Shown here: in pieces, positions 1-10,588 of the stretch
Layout of the letters: each line of letters starts with the position of its first letter
How positions within the stretch are numbered: the first letter of the stretch is position 1
Source: Ptychodera flava
Lineage: Eukaryota > Hemichordata > Enteropneusta > Ptychoderidae
Direction of reading: 5' to 3'
Assembly: GCF_041260155.1 (NCBI RefSeq)
Contig: NC_091930.1
Location: 42,971,096 to 43,035,095 of the forward strand
Length of the DNA stretch: 64,000 nt
The notes under the pieces: model-generated
What the model saw: the letters and a program-made list of their open reading frames with translations, nothing else
Database searches by the model: none
What the model was told of the DNA's origin: nothing
Position numbers and translations under genes: made by a program

Positions 1-99
1 CCTTCATGAAATTGAGGAATTTGTGCAGCCAAATAGTCACCATCACGATTTGGTAACTTCACCGAAGATGACCTCGACAGTAAAGAGCTACCGAAAGAC

Positions 100-237
100 T
101 AGCTGTGATATCGCAGCGGTACTTGTGGCGTGTGTCGAACGCGCCCGGGTCATTGGTTTGGGGTGTGGCGATGACCCAAATGACCCGAGCGCGTGCGATA
201 TAGCCTACACCACAAGTACCGCTGCGATATCACAGCT
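100..237. repeat. Imperfect palindrome, MITE-like hairpin
   Basis: Two arms of about 55 bases are near reverse complements. The left arm starts AGCTGTGATATCGCAGCGGT and the right arm ends ACCGCTGCGATATCACAGCT. A spacer of roughly 25 bases separates them. It carries no coding capacity. It is probably a small foldback element; no clear target duplication was identified. Confidence 0.8.
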
Positions 238-240
238 ACC

Positions 241-599
241 GAAAGACGAGAAAGCGACCACAAAGCCGACAACATGGGGCGTAAGCTTAACACTTCTGCG
301 AGGTTAGTCGATAGATAGGAGATCAATATATCGGTACGATCACGCCTATATTTACAAAACAATCTGAGCACTTACGGTTTTTGACTTTTAGACATGACCT
401 CATGTCACTAATCCGTAATCGGTTTGTTTGACTTCCAATTTTTCTAGATTGGCTGATCAAGTCGGAAAGTGTGGTTCGACCTGACGTTTCATTTTGGACG
501 CAAGGGGCCGAGAGGGATTCAGAAAGCTCACAAAATCTAGTTACCGCGTAAGCGAGAGCTATGATGGGACGAAATATGTAGAATATACGTAATTCGAAA
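241..599. other. No gene seen
   Basis: The stretch between the palindrome and the Crypton-like fragment shows only short unrelated open frames. I see no domain, repeat or RNA gene here. Confidence 0.5.
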
Positions 600-1030
600 A
601 AACGAAAAATCACCCAGACGATGATTTCGAAACTCAAGCCAAAATGGCGAAAATTGTCCAGTCGCGTAGCATTCGCAAAATATATGTCAAAGTTAAATCC
701 GGTAGAAAATGCATTATTTTACAGGTCTCGCGTCAATGTACAGCTGGATGACAAAATATGGTATGGTAATTCACCACTTGGCGAAAATAAATTGGGCTCC
801 ATGATGAGAGATGTCTCCAAAGCGGCAAATTTGTCGACAATCTATACAAATCACTGTGTCAGGGCAACTGCGCGTGCACTGTGCTACATTCTGCAGGAGC
901 TGAGACAAGGCACATCATGTACTTCACGGCCCATAAAAACGAAGCTAGTGTCAGATCATAAACAAACAAACTCACCTCTGATCAGAGCCATGGAGTGTCT
1001 GGTATCCTATCTAAAAGCCTGGGTTACCAA
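600..1030 (+). pseudogene. Crypton-like tyrosine recombinase fragment (DUF3504 type), broken
   Basis: The reading frame from 621 carries the block KIWYGNSPLGENKLG followed by YTNHCVRATA. This is the hallmark of the DUF3504 / Crypton-derived recombinase domain also found at the C-terminus of vertebrate ZMYM proteins. The Arg of CVRATA would be the first catalytic Arg. Near 885-890 the frame breaks. The continuing homology, including an HKNEASVR stretch matching the H-x-x-R box, is in another frame up to about 1012. Only the C-terminal part of the domain is present, with no N-terminal part and no clear termini. It is read as a decayed copy of a domesticated-type or Crypton recombinase, not a functional gene. 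Confidence 0.72.
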
Positions 1031-1049
1031 ACTGAACACAACGGAGTAG

Positions 1050-1742
1050 TAATGTTGAAATTAAACGTAATTCTGCTGTCTCCAACCGTGGGGCAGTGAC
1101 GTTGCACCGTCTCAAGCTCAAAACATGTAATTGTGCCGGTGGCATCTCGACCAACTCCTGCAGAATACCATCGCCACCATTTCAAATACCCACAACCAGA
1201 GTGCTGCATCGTTATTTCACAGTTGCACTTTTAGTGGTCCCGCAAATGTCAGTATATACACAAAAACTAAAGAAAAACACAATCTGTGCACTGCCGATCC
1301 ATCTCCCGCGTAACATTCAAATATGGCGGCACCAAGTACGCAGGGTTACATTAGATCACAGTCCAGAGGGACTGTGATTAGATGATGTAATTTTATTCAC
1401 ATGATTCAAGTCGCATTCATATGTAAATATTTTACTGAATTGACCTTTCAGAGAGTTGTACACGCACGTTGTATTGTTGACAGTTACGTTTTATATCATT
1501 TCAAAATAAAAATTCGTTTGACAATGTGACACGAAACTTACAGTTGTGCAAGTCGAAGCTTACGTATATTTTGAGTGTCGGGTGTTTCTGGAGAAGGTTA
1601 AAATGCTTTTTCTGGGTCCCATTTCATTTAACCACTATTTTGAGCAAACAACGTTGCCCATAAATATTTGAATACGGCCCACTTTTTATCAATATTAATG
1701 TCTACAAAGGTAATAACATACAGTTGATATAATATAGGCCTA
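1050..1742. other. No gene seen
   Basis: AT-rich sequence with short random frames only. No conserved domain or repeat structure was recognised. Confidence 0.5.
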
Positions 1743-1888
1743 ATAGCAATTACCCCCGCTGAGGACGGGTATACCTCGAGATATAACACAATTCACGACA
1801 TATATGCACGAGCAGCAGGCGAGTGCATATATGGAGTGAATTGTGCTATATCGAGTGGTATACCCGTCCTCAGCGGGGGCTATTGCTT
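1743..1888. repeat. Long hairpin, MITE-like
   Basis: Near-perfect inverted repeat with arms of about 65 bases. The left arm contains CCCCCGCTGAGGACGGGTAT and the right arm its reverse complement. The loop is about 13 bases around 1812-1826. The arms also pair through the stretch ending ATATATGCAC. It is non-coding and probably a foldback MITE. Confidence 0.88.
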
Positions 1889-2870
1889 ATACAATATACT
1901 TGGCTCTAGCAAATTATAGACAAGAATACATGAACACTTGAGATGAGACACACACTTTTTTACCTATTATAATAGATATAAACATATAAAAGTGTTTTTT
2001 AATGATTTGTCACAGCTATACCTACATGTTATACTTTGTGACGACATGACTTTAGGCCTACTGTCCCGCGTTCTACCACTATATTTGCCTACTTTGTATA
2101 CACAGTGTCGCTTCGCCTGTGACAACATTTGATATGCGACGCGCCAAATTAACAGACACGCCCGGGAACAAATAGGCCTAGTACCATAAAGTGCAAAAAC
2201 AAATCGAAAAATTGAAAAGCATTATCGTTATGATCTACTTGCCACGGCCGATCGATCAATCAGATATTAAGCTGACCTATTTGATTCATAAGCATGGTTG
2301 GCCTATTTCCGTACCGCGCATACATCGCTATACATATCGGCTTTGACGGGAACACATGTGACGAGGTGCCGGATTAGTTCCCTAGTTACCGGTTTAACTG
2401 TACCGTTCGCGTCGCATGACTGCGTTGTTTGCCGTGTTGCTCGTCGAGTTGCTCAAACGAATTGCCTGCTGCAACTCAACTGTAAGTTGCATGCCCCAAA
2501 TTTGACTCCCCGCATAGATTTGTTTCCAATCTATTCATGGATTTCACATGAAAATGTATAGGCGCTAGGCCTACGTCACTTGCATTATAAACATATGCAC
2601 AATTACCTAGAATTCCTTATTTGATGGTCGTTTCAACTTTGAACTACTGAACTGACGAATGCCGGAAGCTGGCGTTGAATAAACTGAAAGCGCGCAATTG
2701 TATTGTCCGGCGTATTTAGACCTGGTCACTTGCACAGCTATGCGAGGAGAACTGAACCTGACTGCACTCTAATTACAATCTGTAATGGGCATTACATGTT
2801 GAACCTCCACTCCTTAGCGATGTGTATTTTTCCTACTGATGGAATTTTCTCTGAATATTTTCGCCATATA
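1889..2870. other. No gene seen
   Basis: Only short open frames without recognisable domains. The sequence is unremarkable. Confidence 0.45.
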
Positions 2871-3721
2871 CACCCCCTGAGTCAGTTGCCGGTCGGTGTC
2901 ATTCGCCGGTCAATTCGCGGAAAGAGCGTCCTCGATTTGTTTCTCGCGATACTGACACGATACTTGGAACTCGCAATGTTTCATGGGTATTCCCATTGAT
3001 AATCAGCTGAAGTTTCAGAGACGTGCGCGCTCGATCAGGTGCCGAAGCGATCGATGTTTTGAGGTACGTATAATCGTTGTGTCATCGTACAGTGCAGTTT
3101 TAAGGTAGCTAGAAAAAAGGTGCAAATTTAGAATCGCGTTGTCAAACCTTTGTTGGATATTTTCTTTGAAAATCACTTTGATACTTCACATTGGTCTATC
3201 GTACACAGGGAGACGTATCAGATTTCCAATCTGGCGCAATTTTTTGCGGGCCATTCACGTTTTCCGTGAATAATGTAGTGGGTCATTTGCCGGTCACTGT
3301 CAGGCAATGACACACAATGCAAGGCTGGGCTCGTCGAAGAGTCCAAGAGTTGTTTTTTTCTGTTAAAAGCTCTTTAAAATGATTCTAAATTGTGATCATG
3401 TTAATCCTTTGATCGCTTCTGTGACCTTTCAAAAACTTCCATAAGTAGTGTGCTTTTGAAATGAATAAATGATATTTTTTCATAATTTTGACCAAAATTT
3501 AACAAAACAAATAAAACATACATAGCTACGAACATACAATTTGAAACATTTTAATTGATTTTAAGACGAGTAATTATCAATTATTAATATTAATTAGTAA
3601 TTAAAATTAATAATTTTTAATTGACAATTCAAATATACATTTGTGTCATTTGTTCATTTGCATTACTATATGAGAAAGTGCATATTTTTTTAAAAATGAA
3701 TACTTTCAATCATAAAATGTC

Positions 3722-3812
3722 ATACAAACAAATACACTCATACAGACACATACATATAGACATACGTACATACATACATACGCAAATACATACATACATA
3801 CATACATACATA
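3722..3812. repeat. (CATA)n-type microsatellite
   Basis: An irregular then regular run of CATA/CATACA units, longest at 3763-3812. The open frames crossing it are low-complexity artefacts. Confidence 0.9.
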
Positions 3813-4209
3813 CTCTTAATAATAGAAACAAAATTGAATTTAAATTTGAATATGCTGAAGAATTAACATTTACCATTGTATCAGGAATTTTAAATTTTAT
3901 ACAAAATATCTTATGTGTTCTTTTTTTTGCCATGATTAAAAATTTAAGTTGCTCAAAACAATGCATGATAAAGCCACTGACAAAGTAACTCTAATTATTT
4001 CATATTCATAGGTAACAGGTTACTTTAGACATATTTCAGGAACTTACCAAAATCGCATTGTAACTGAAATAATATTTTCCTGTAATCTTATAACAGCATT
4101 GTAACATTACAAAGCACATGTACAGCCGTGGGATTTTGTGTTTATTTTTAATGGAATTTCTTTGATAACACATTCAAATGCCTTTGATTCATTTATTGAT
4201 GTATATAAA

Positions 4210-4560
4210 TGTTTATTCATGCAGATATCACGTATATCAAGTAAGGGCACCTGAAGGCTTGCATCTCGTTGTTAAAAAGGAGTATGGGAATCCTCACGAT
4301 CAATATGCTCTGATGATTTACGTGCCAGAATTGGTAGACATTGAAGCGAGCATGCACAACATTGTCATCGATGATAAACGGGACCTGGTTCTTCAACAGG
4401 TTGCTGGGCTACCCATGGGCCATGTCCCATACATCCTTAGTGATTTCTCAATTTATCTCATAAAAGTACTCTGATAGGCCTCCCATGCATGTGGAGTTCA
4501 ACGACACAGACATTTACTCTTTCCTTCACATTGATGGAGCAATATAATTATGTGAAGTGG
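4210..4560 (+). pseudogene. HIRAN-like domain fragment, degenerate
   Basis: The frame at about 4224-4474 reads YHVYQVRAPEGLHLVV, then NPHDQYAL and GHVPYILSDFSIYL. This is the spacing of HIRAN-like domains: an aromatic start, a conserved N-P-x-D, and a G-H-V-P-x-x-L-S ending. HIRAN domains bind DNA ends in helicases, but stand-alone HIRAN-like proteins are common in transposon-rich invertebrate genomes. A possible acceptor (CATGCAG) precedes the frame at 4223. After the domain the frame stops at 4474; recognisable continuation to about 4525 (HVEFNDTDIYSF) is in another frame, so one frameshift is inferred. It lies inside the inverted-repeat element, so it is probably element cargo. The function of this copy is doubtful. 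Confidence 0.5.
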
Positions 4561-5407
4561 AGTTTCTCAGGTAAAATCCTTACAGCAGATTTTTATGCTG
4601 TATGGAGGGCAAAAGCATATCCCAGGTACTTGCCAATTTAGGCTTGATTTATAAAGTATGTATTCCATATATTTGTTATGATTTTATATTAAACTTTAAA
4701 ATAATTTTTTTTTCCTTTAGCGTTTGTGTGTGTGTGTGTTTGTCATAGAATAATTCGTGTCACTCTTAAAATTTCAAATATTTTGCTTGTTTAATTAAAT
4801 TAGGTTTGAAAAGTATGATTAAATTTTGTAGGAATAGCGTTGCCACCTTCATGTCTGCTCCCTCTAATTAAGAAATGTATGATTTCAGAATGGATCCATC
4901 ATAAACTTTATTTCAAGCAAATACAATACAATAATACTACAATACTTTATTGCTCAACAACACACTCAAGGAGTGCGGTAAATACAACACCGGTGGAGCG
5001 AGAAATGATCAACTTTGCTGCCATTATTCAAGCATTCCTTTTTAGCCATCTCAAAGCTGTTTATTTTCTAATTACTTTGTACAAATGTTTGTACTTTATC
5101 AAAAATACATATGGACAGCATCTCCAGTTATATCTGTCTAATTAGAATGAGAAAAATCCGTTTCCAAAATTGATCTACCCTGTCAAACTCGGAGACCGGC
5201 GATTGAACCCGCAGAATGACACAGCGCCACCAATAGTTTGCAAGTGTTTTTCACCTTTACTTTCGTTTGCTTGACCCACGGTTATGATTGTTGGTGTTGC
5301 CCACCCTCCAGTGCAAAAACAACATGGCTTCCTTCATTTGTGTCGATCCCCGTTAAACCGTGACAGGCGTTTTTCACGTAAGTGACCGGCAACTGACTCA
5401 GGGGGTG

Positions 5408-6592
5408 TACTGACCTACTGCTCCAACGCTTTTAAGTACATGCGAGACCTGGCATAATTCAACTGAATGTTTATACCAAGCAGCCAACTGTTGTTCAGGT
5501 AAGCTGTATTTCGTAATGTAAGATAGGTTTCTGTTTAAGCAGAGTTGTTCGTCTGGACAGTGGAATGCTCCAACTAGTATACTCAAATTTCAGTGGTACA
5601 GTATACTTGTGCTAAATTTGCGTCTGATTGCATGTGTGTACTGTCTTGGCGATATTTAAGCGTGCTGTCTGTTAGGAGTTAATACGCTGAAATTGTAATG
5701 CAATTAGGTCACGTAAGTCTGTTATAAAGAGGTGCAAAGGTGATCGACTGGCAATTCAGCGCGGCGTTGCAATGGTGGCTTTGCTTCTGTATATAACTCA
5801 AAGCTGTATTAACCACCATCTTGGAAATCGCAAAAGATTATGGGGCGACCGCATTGCTATTGGAGGGGCAAATCCAGAAACATGTCACTGGAGCCATAGA
5901 GTTCTAGCGTACACATCGTACCAGATACTCCGCTATTTCCGATCATTTCTTCTACAGAACTACTAAAACACCTCTGAATATTTATCGACGGATTACACTT
6001 CGCTTGCCCAGTATAATCCGTTAACTGGCTAGGGATAAATATGTACAGATTTGAATTATACTTATTAAAAACATGCTGAACTCGAAGCACAGATATCGTC
6101 TTAAATATCGTTTACTTTTTTGTTTTTGTGGGGTTTTTTTTCGGCGGGGCGATGCTACCTAGAGATACTGGAATGCCGCTCATATCTCGTCTGTCATGAG
6201 TTGTGTGTGGCTGATTTGAGAACGCGTGTTAGTTTTGATCCAACAGGTCTATTTTATCAAATATCATTGATAAAAATTGTTTCCTTGGCAATGGCGATTA
6301 ACGAATTGTACGATCCTCCCTTCTTGGTTTAATCTTTCGAAAAATGTATGAGAACATGGCAATTCAAATGATATTAGAAATAAAAACTTGACTTATCATT
6401 GCAGTTGATTTATGTTTTTCATACCGTTTATTGAGCTCATACTTTATTTTCATCATTGTTCTCATACCTTCTTTGTCTGCAGTTACACTTTTAATTTCTT
6501 TTATACCTCTCACTGTCTCACGATTTCTATTTTGATTTACAGGTAAGCCGCAGGTGTACAACTACAAGAGTTAATGGATCAGATGTTGAACT
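5408..6592 (+). promoter_or_regulatory. 5' flank and presumed 5' UTR of the glycosyltransferase-like gene
   Basis: There is no coding domain here. A splice acceptor (TTTACAG at 6536-6542, or the AG at 6551-6552) precedes the start codon at 6593. An in-frame TGA lies two codons upstream of that ATG, so translation cannot begin earlier in this frame. A non-coding 5' exon upstream is likely but its promoter was not located. A short inverted repeat (ACGGATTACACT with AGTATAATCCGT) lies at about 5988-6021. Confidence 0.4.
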
Positions 6593-8972
6593 ATGGGAGA
6601 TAATAGATGTGAGACATCAGGAAAAGCGTTATTCATTTTCGCTTCTTGGATCACAAGTCAGTATAAAGTCCCCGGATTAAACAGAAATGTAATAGAAAAA
6701 TTCCGGTCTCTGAAAATGAAACACGGTGTACACACAAATATTTACTCCACAGTCCTTGATGTTGAAGTAACAGAAAGCCAACGAAAGGAAGCTGAAGGAT
6801 CAGGTGTCATCTTAATCCCTGCAAGAAGAAAGGCAAATCTAGACCCAAAGAAATACCCACCTAACCTTGACTGGCTTATTAATCATGAGATATATTATCC
6901 GAAATTAAAGGACTTGACAGGTGTCCTCTACGTTGTAGGTTCTGATCCTCTGACTAAAGATGCTGCAAAAGATATCCGTGAGAATATATTCCCCAGCGCT
7001 GAGCTGATTCTTCTGGGAAGCAGTGTGCCACAAGCGGCAGGAGTGCTAGTCGTATTCGACCGCTGGGACATCACCAAATGCGGTCTCGCACATTTTCACA
7101 GAGCCCTAGTCAAGAATGTCCGTGAAAGACTCGGTGAATTCTTAAAATTGTACGCCACAATTCTTGATGCTGACATAAGCGGAGTCGAAAAGAAAGATGC
7201 TGAAGACGCGGGTGTTACTTTGATCCCTGCAAGTAGAAACGAGTCAATTGATCCGACAGACGACCCGATAGGTGTACATTATTTGTTCTATCACAAAGGT
7301 TATTATCCTCACCTCAGAGATCTAAAGAATATAAAATATGTGGTTGGATACGCACCCATGACAGCTAATACTGCCGCTGATATTCGCAAAAGTTTATTTC
7401 CGTCAGCTAAGCTGTTTCAAATTAACCAACTTAATCCTGACAATTTCTGCAAGCTGAAAAATGGAGATTCAAGCAAGCTGGTAAAGAAGATGGTGAACAT
7501 CGCAAGAGAAGCTGACGCGGTTGCATCTATTGGTCCGGGTATGCACGATTACTTTGAGAATGCATACAGGGCTATCACTGACAAGAACATCGCCCATATA
7601 GAAATTTTGCCGAATTTCGGAGAAGATTTCGCTATAGCAGATATCAAGCTACCTGAAAACGTCCGCCATCATACGTTGTTATCATATGGAGTGACGTGCA
7701 CAGGAGAAGATGGAGCAGTAGATGAGTACGAGACAATAGCAGATGCAGTTGGTAAGGTGGCGACAACGATGCAGGGCCTGAAACATCCAACCCCTAAATG
7801 GAATCTTTTGGGAGTTACACCTGACCGAAATGAAGCGCTGCAGATTAAGATCACAGAGAAAATGAATTGTAAGTTCCTAGAAAGCAGAATCATGCCTGAC
7901 TGTTCTCCTGCAGATCTCATGGATAAACTTCTCACGAGTCACCTCTGCATTATCGGTCAATGTCAGGGTCAGTATGGATTGTATGGTTTGGAGTCGATAA
8001 CGGCTGGACTACCAACCCTGGTAAGTGAAAAGGCAGACCTCGGGTGCCTCATGAACAGATACTTTGAAGACCACGCCCCGATGTTTGTGGTGAGAAGAGA
8101 GGAAGATTGGTCTGATAAGATATCATTTACTCTATCACAAACCAATGTTGCATTTAAAAGTGCAAATACACTAAAGAAGGCCTACTTGGAGAGTACAGCG
8201 GTGAAAGATTGTTGTGCAAGATTTTCTTCCTTGTTTACAGAAGCATCAACCCCCTCCCAAGGTAAGATTATTTGTAAAATTCAAAATGCAAAGAAAAATA
8301 CAATGGAACATCGTTATGTATCTTTCTTCTGGTTGCAGATTATGATAACTCTTGAATCTGTTTTTTTTTTCCATAGACCTTGATGTTACAATTACGCTCG
8401 ACGATCAGCCTTGGCAAGACCGTTTCACTGATATCGAGAAAAGAATTGACGTTCTTTCTCACCAAGAACCAATTGACAAGTCTGCTATCACTGCATTACA
8501 AGATGACATGAGACAGACACTCGAAGCACTCAAAAGGTGTCAGCAAGGACTCAAGAGAAAAGCAGATGAAATAGTTGATGACGACAGCCAGCCACTCAAG
8601 TTTGTCTGTCGAAATGCAGACCTTGGAATCAACAATATAACGCAAACGAAGTCGGGGTCGCTTCGAATATCATTCAACTTTCTCGGCACACTGCAGCTTT
8701 ACAAATTTAAGTCAGGAAATAGAAATGGACGCTTTTCAGGCGCTTTGGAACCATTTCTGATAAGTGACTCTATGCTACAGGAGGCTTTAAAAGTGAATAT
8801 TTCGCTGAAGCTCAAGGTGTCGTACGACCAAGTTCAGTTTGATGCAATTGATCATTACTTTATTACCAGTAAGTAAATTATTCAAATTTACACATGTTTT
8901 GTTTATTTTGTGGTTTATTTTATATTTTTAGCAGGAAAACTATACATACGAAACTACTTATATATATATATG

Positions 8973-9018
<46 letters not shown>

Positions 9019-9032
9019 ATATATTCCTGATA

Positions 9033-9114
<82 letters not shown>

Positions 9115-10221
9115 TGGTTTATACACATATAAAATTGCAAATGTGTAATGAAAAATGCTTTCGATCCGTCAGACATATAGGTTCTCTCCTTGCATTTCAC
9201 AGGAAAGTTTGAGATGTGTGATGGAGTCCCTGAACAAGGAAACAGTACCAAAGTTCATCGAAAGGACCAGCATGGTTCCCAGACTTTACAAAGTGGAACA
9301 GCTGATTGTGCTACGGTAGCAAGTGAAGTGGGTTCATTAAGTCAAACACAATTTACTCTCCTGATAAAAATGAAAGATGAGGCTATTCAGGAAAAATCTC
9401 TCATAGAAGACCGATACCGAGAATCTCTCCGGGAACTTGATACTGCTCGCAGCCTTATAACTGAAAAGGAATCTGTAATTTCCGCATTAAAAGAAAAAGT
9501 TAAAGACTGTGAAAAGAAAATAACCGAACTAACTGATAATATACAGGCTTTTGAAGCACTAGGTAAAGTAGCTCATGACCAGGAACCTCCTTTGCCAGGT
9601 GATGAGTCAGGAAACCGCCTGGCTGATAAACAAGATGAAATCAAAGCGTTACAAGACCAAGTCGACAAATATAAAAATGATATTTCGTCACTCGAAGAAC
9701 AAGTGAAGCAGTATCAAACTGAAACTGAGAAGGCGGAAAATCTCCAACATGACACGTCGTTAGAAATGACACTTTTACTAAGACAATTAAGCAACAAAGA
9801 GCAAGAGTGTTCGAACCTAAAGAGTCAACTAGAAGGTAGTCAACGGGGGAACGTGCCAGGGGCTCACAGCAAGAAAATACATGAGCGCATTGAACGTGCT
9901 GGTACATTAATATCTCTGAAACGGGTCGAAATTGCATCCCTGGCGGACCAAATTCATTCACGTGAACTGGAGATCTCTTCACTCAAACAGCACGTAGAGA
10001 GCTGTCAAAATAAGTTGGAAGATCTTGGCAACCAGTTTATAAGTGGTACAATCGAACAGCCTGCGGTGGAAAGTCAGTATCAACAGACATTTAAACTTCT
10101 TGAAGAATCAGAGAAACAAATTTCGAGTAAAGAAACTACAATCAATGTATTGAGGGAGCAGATTGCACTACTTCAAAATGAGATTACTTTATTGAAAAAG
10201 CAAAGCATCGATGTGGTGTAG
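6593..10221 (+). CDS. Glycosyltransferase-B-like / TRADD-N-like / coiled-coil protein, three exons
   Basis: Exons are 6593-8261, 8377-8868 and 9203-10221. Introns are GT-AG and every junction is phase 1, giving 1059 residues. The start has A at -3 and G at +4, with an in-frame stop just upstream. Residues 1-556 resemble a GT-B glycosyltransferase fold. The N-lobe occurs twice (about 49-142 and 185-275, sharing VLYVVGSDPLT/IKYVVGYAPMT and FPSAEL/FPSAKL). One C-lobe follows, with GLYGLESITAGLP around residue 467. In GT4 enzymes this loop carries an E-x7-E dyad; here only the second Glu (467) is kept and position 459 is Gly, so sugar transfer is doubtful. Residues about 580-625 form a short helix region. 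Residues about 648-718 (LRISFNFLGTLQLYKF through LKVSYDQVQFDAI) resemble a TRADD-N domain. Residues 721-1059 are mostly coiled coil. By architecture I infer an intracellular sensor or scaffold; the biochemical role is unknown. Confidence 0.82.
8961..9110. repeat. (TA)n microsatellite inside intron 2
   Basis: A long TA run with a short interruption near 9026-9032, within the 334-base intron 8869-9202. Open frames across it are artefacts. Confidence 0.95.
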
Positions 10222-10540
10222 GTTCTATTGATTTGAACTCAACCTCCGAGTCGATGGGACCAGGGACAAAATTCAGGGTCACAGGTTAACGTCAAAAACA
10301 CAGTACTCGCAGAACCTTTCCGTGGCCCAGCTGAAGAAACTCGTGTGTTAACATGCATTAAATTGGGGACTGCATTGAGAGGACTACTGTAACGCGAAAA
10401 AAGTGTCTTGTAAGCAGTGTTAGCACAAATTCCATTGAGGAAGGAGCGGAAATAATGCAAAATCTTATTTTTTTTTTCTAAGAATGACAAGAAAATCCTT
10501 AGGAAATATATCGTCGGCGTTCAGAATAAGAAAAAGACAT

Positions 10541-10544
<4 letters not shown>
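10222..10544. other. 3' flank of the glycosyltransferase-like gene; no gene seen
   Basis: It holds the presumed 3' UTR. No standard AATAAA signal was recognised close to the stop and no further domain is visible. Confidence 0.4.

Positions 10545-10583
<39 letters not shown>
10545..10583. repeat. (TA)n microsatellite abutting a Penelope-like fragment
   Basis: An uninterrupted TA run that ends where the Penelope-like sequence begins. Confidence 0.95.

Positions 10584-10588
<5 letters not shown>

Larger units (their letters stand above)
2871..5407. mobile_element. Terminal-inverted-repeat element, ~2.5 kb, carrying a HIRAN-like fragment
   Basis: The block CACCCCCTGAGTCAGTTGCC at 2871 reappears as its exact reverse complement ending at 5407, and the match extends to about 24 bases (through GGTC). 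Flanks are TA on both sides, which fits a TA target duplication but is too short to prove it. No transposase was recognised inside. The only coding remnant is the HIRAN-like piece at 4.2-4.56 kb. A partial echo of the end sequence (TTGCCGGTCACTGTCAGG) lies at about 3289, suggesting nesting or subterminal repeats. The superfamily is not assigned. Confidence 0.65.

Noticed and set aside
3621..3966. Thr/His-rich and Cys/Val-rich frames
   Set aside because: Produced by the CATA microsatellite.
7669..7935. Minus-strand 88-codon frame (and 9641-9982 minus)
   Set aside because: Antisense shadows of well-supported exons.
8894..9251. Tyr/Ile-rich open frames around 9.0 kb, and similar ones at 25.3-25.6 kb
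   Set aside because: They are translations of TA microsatellites.
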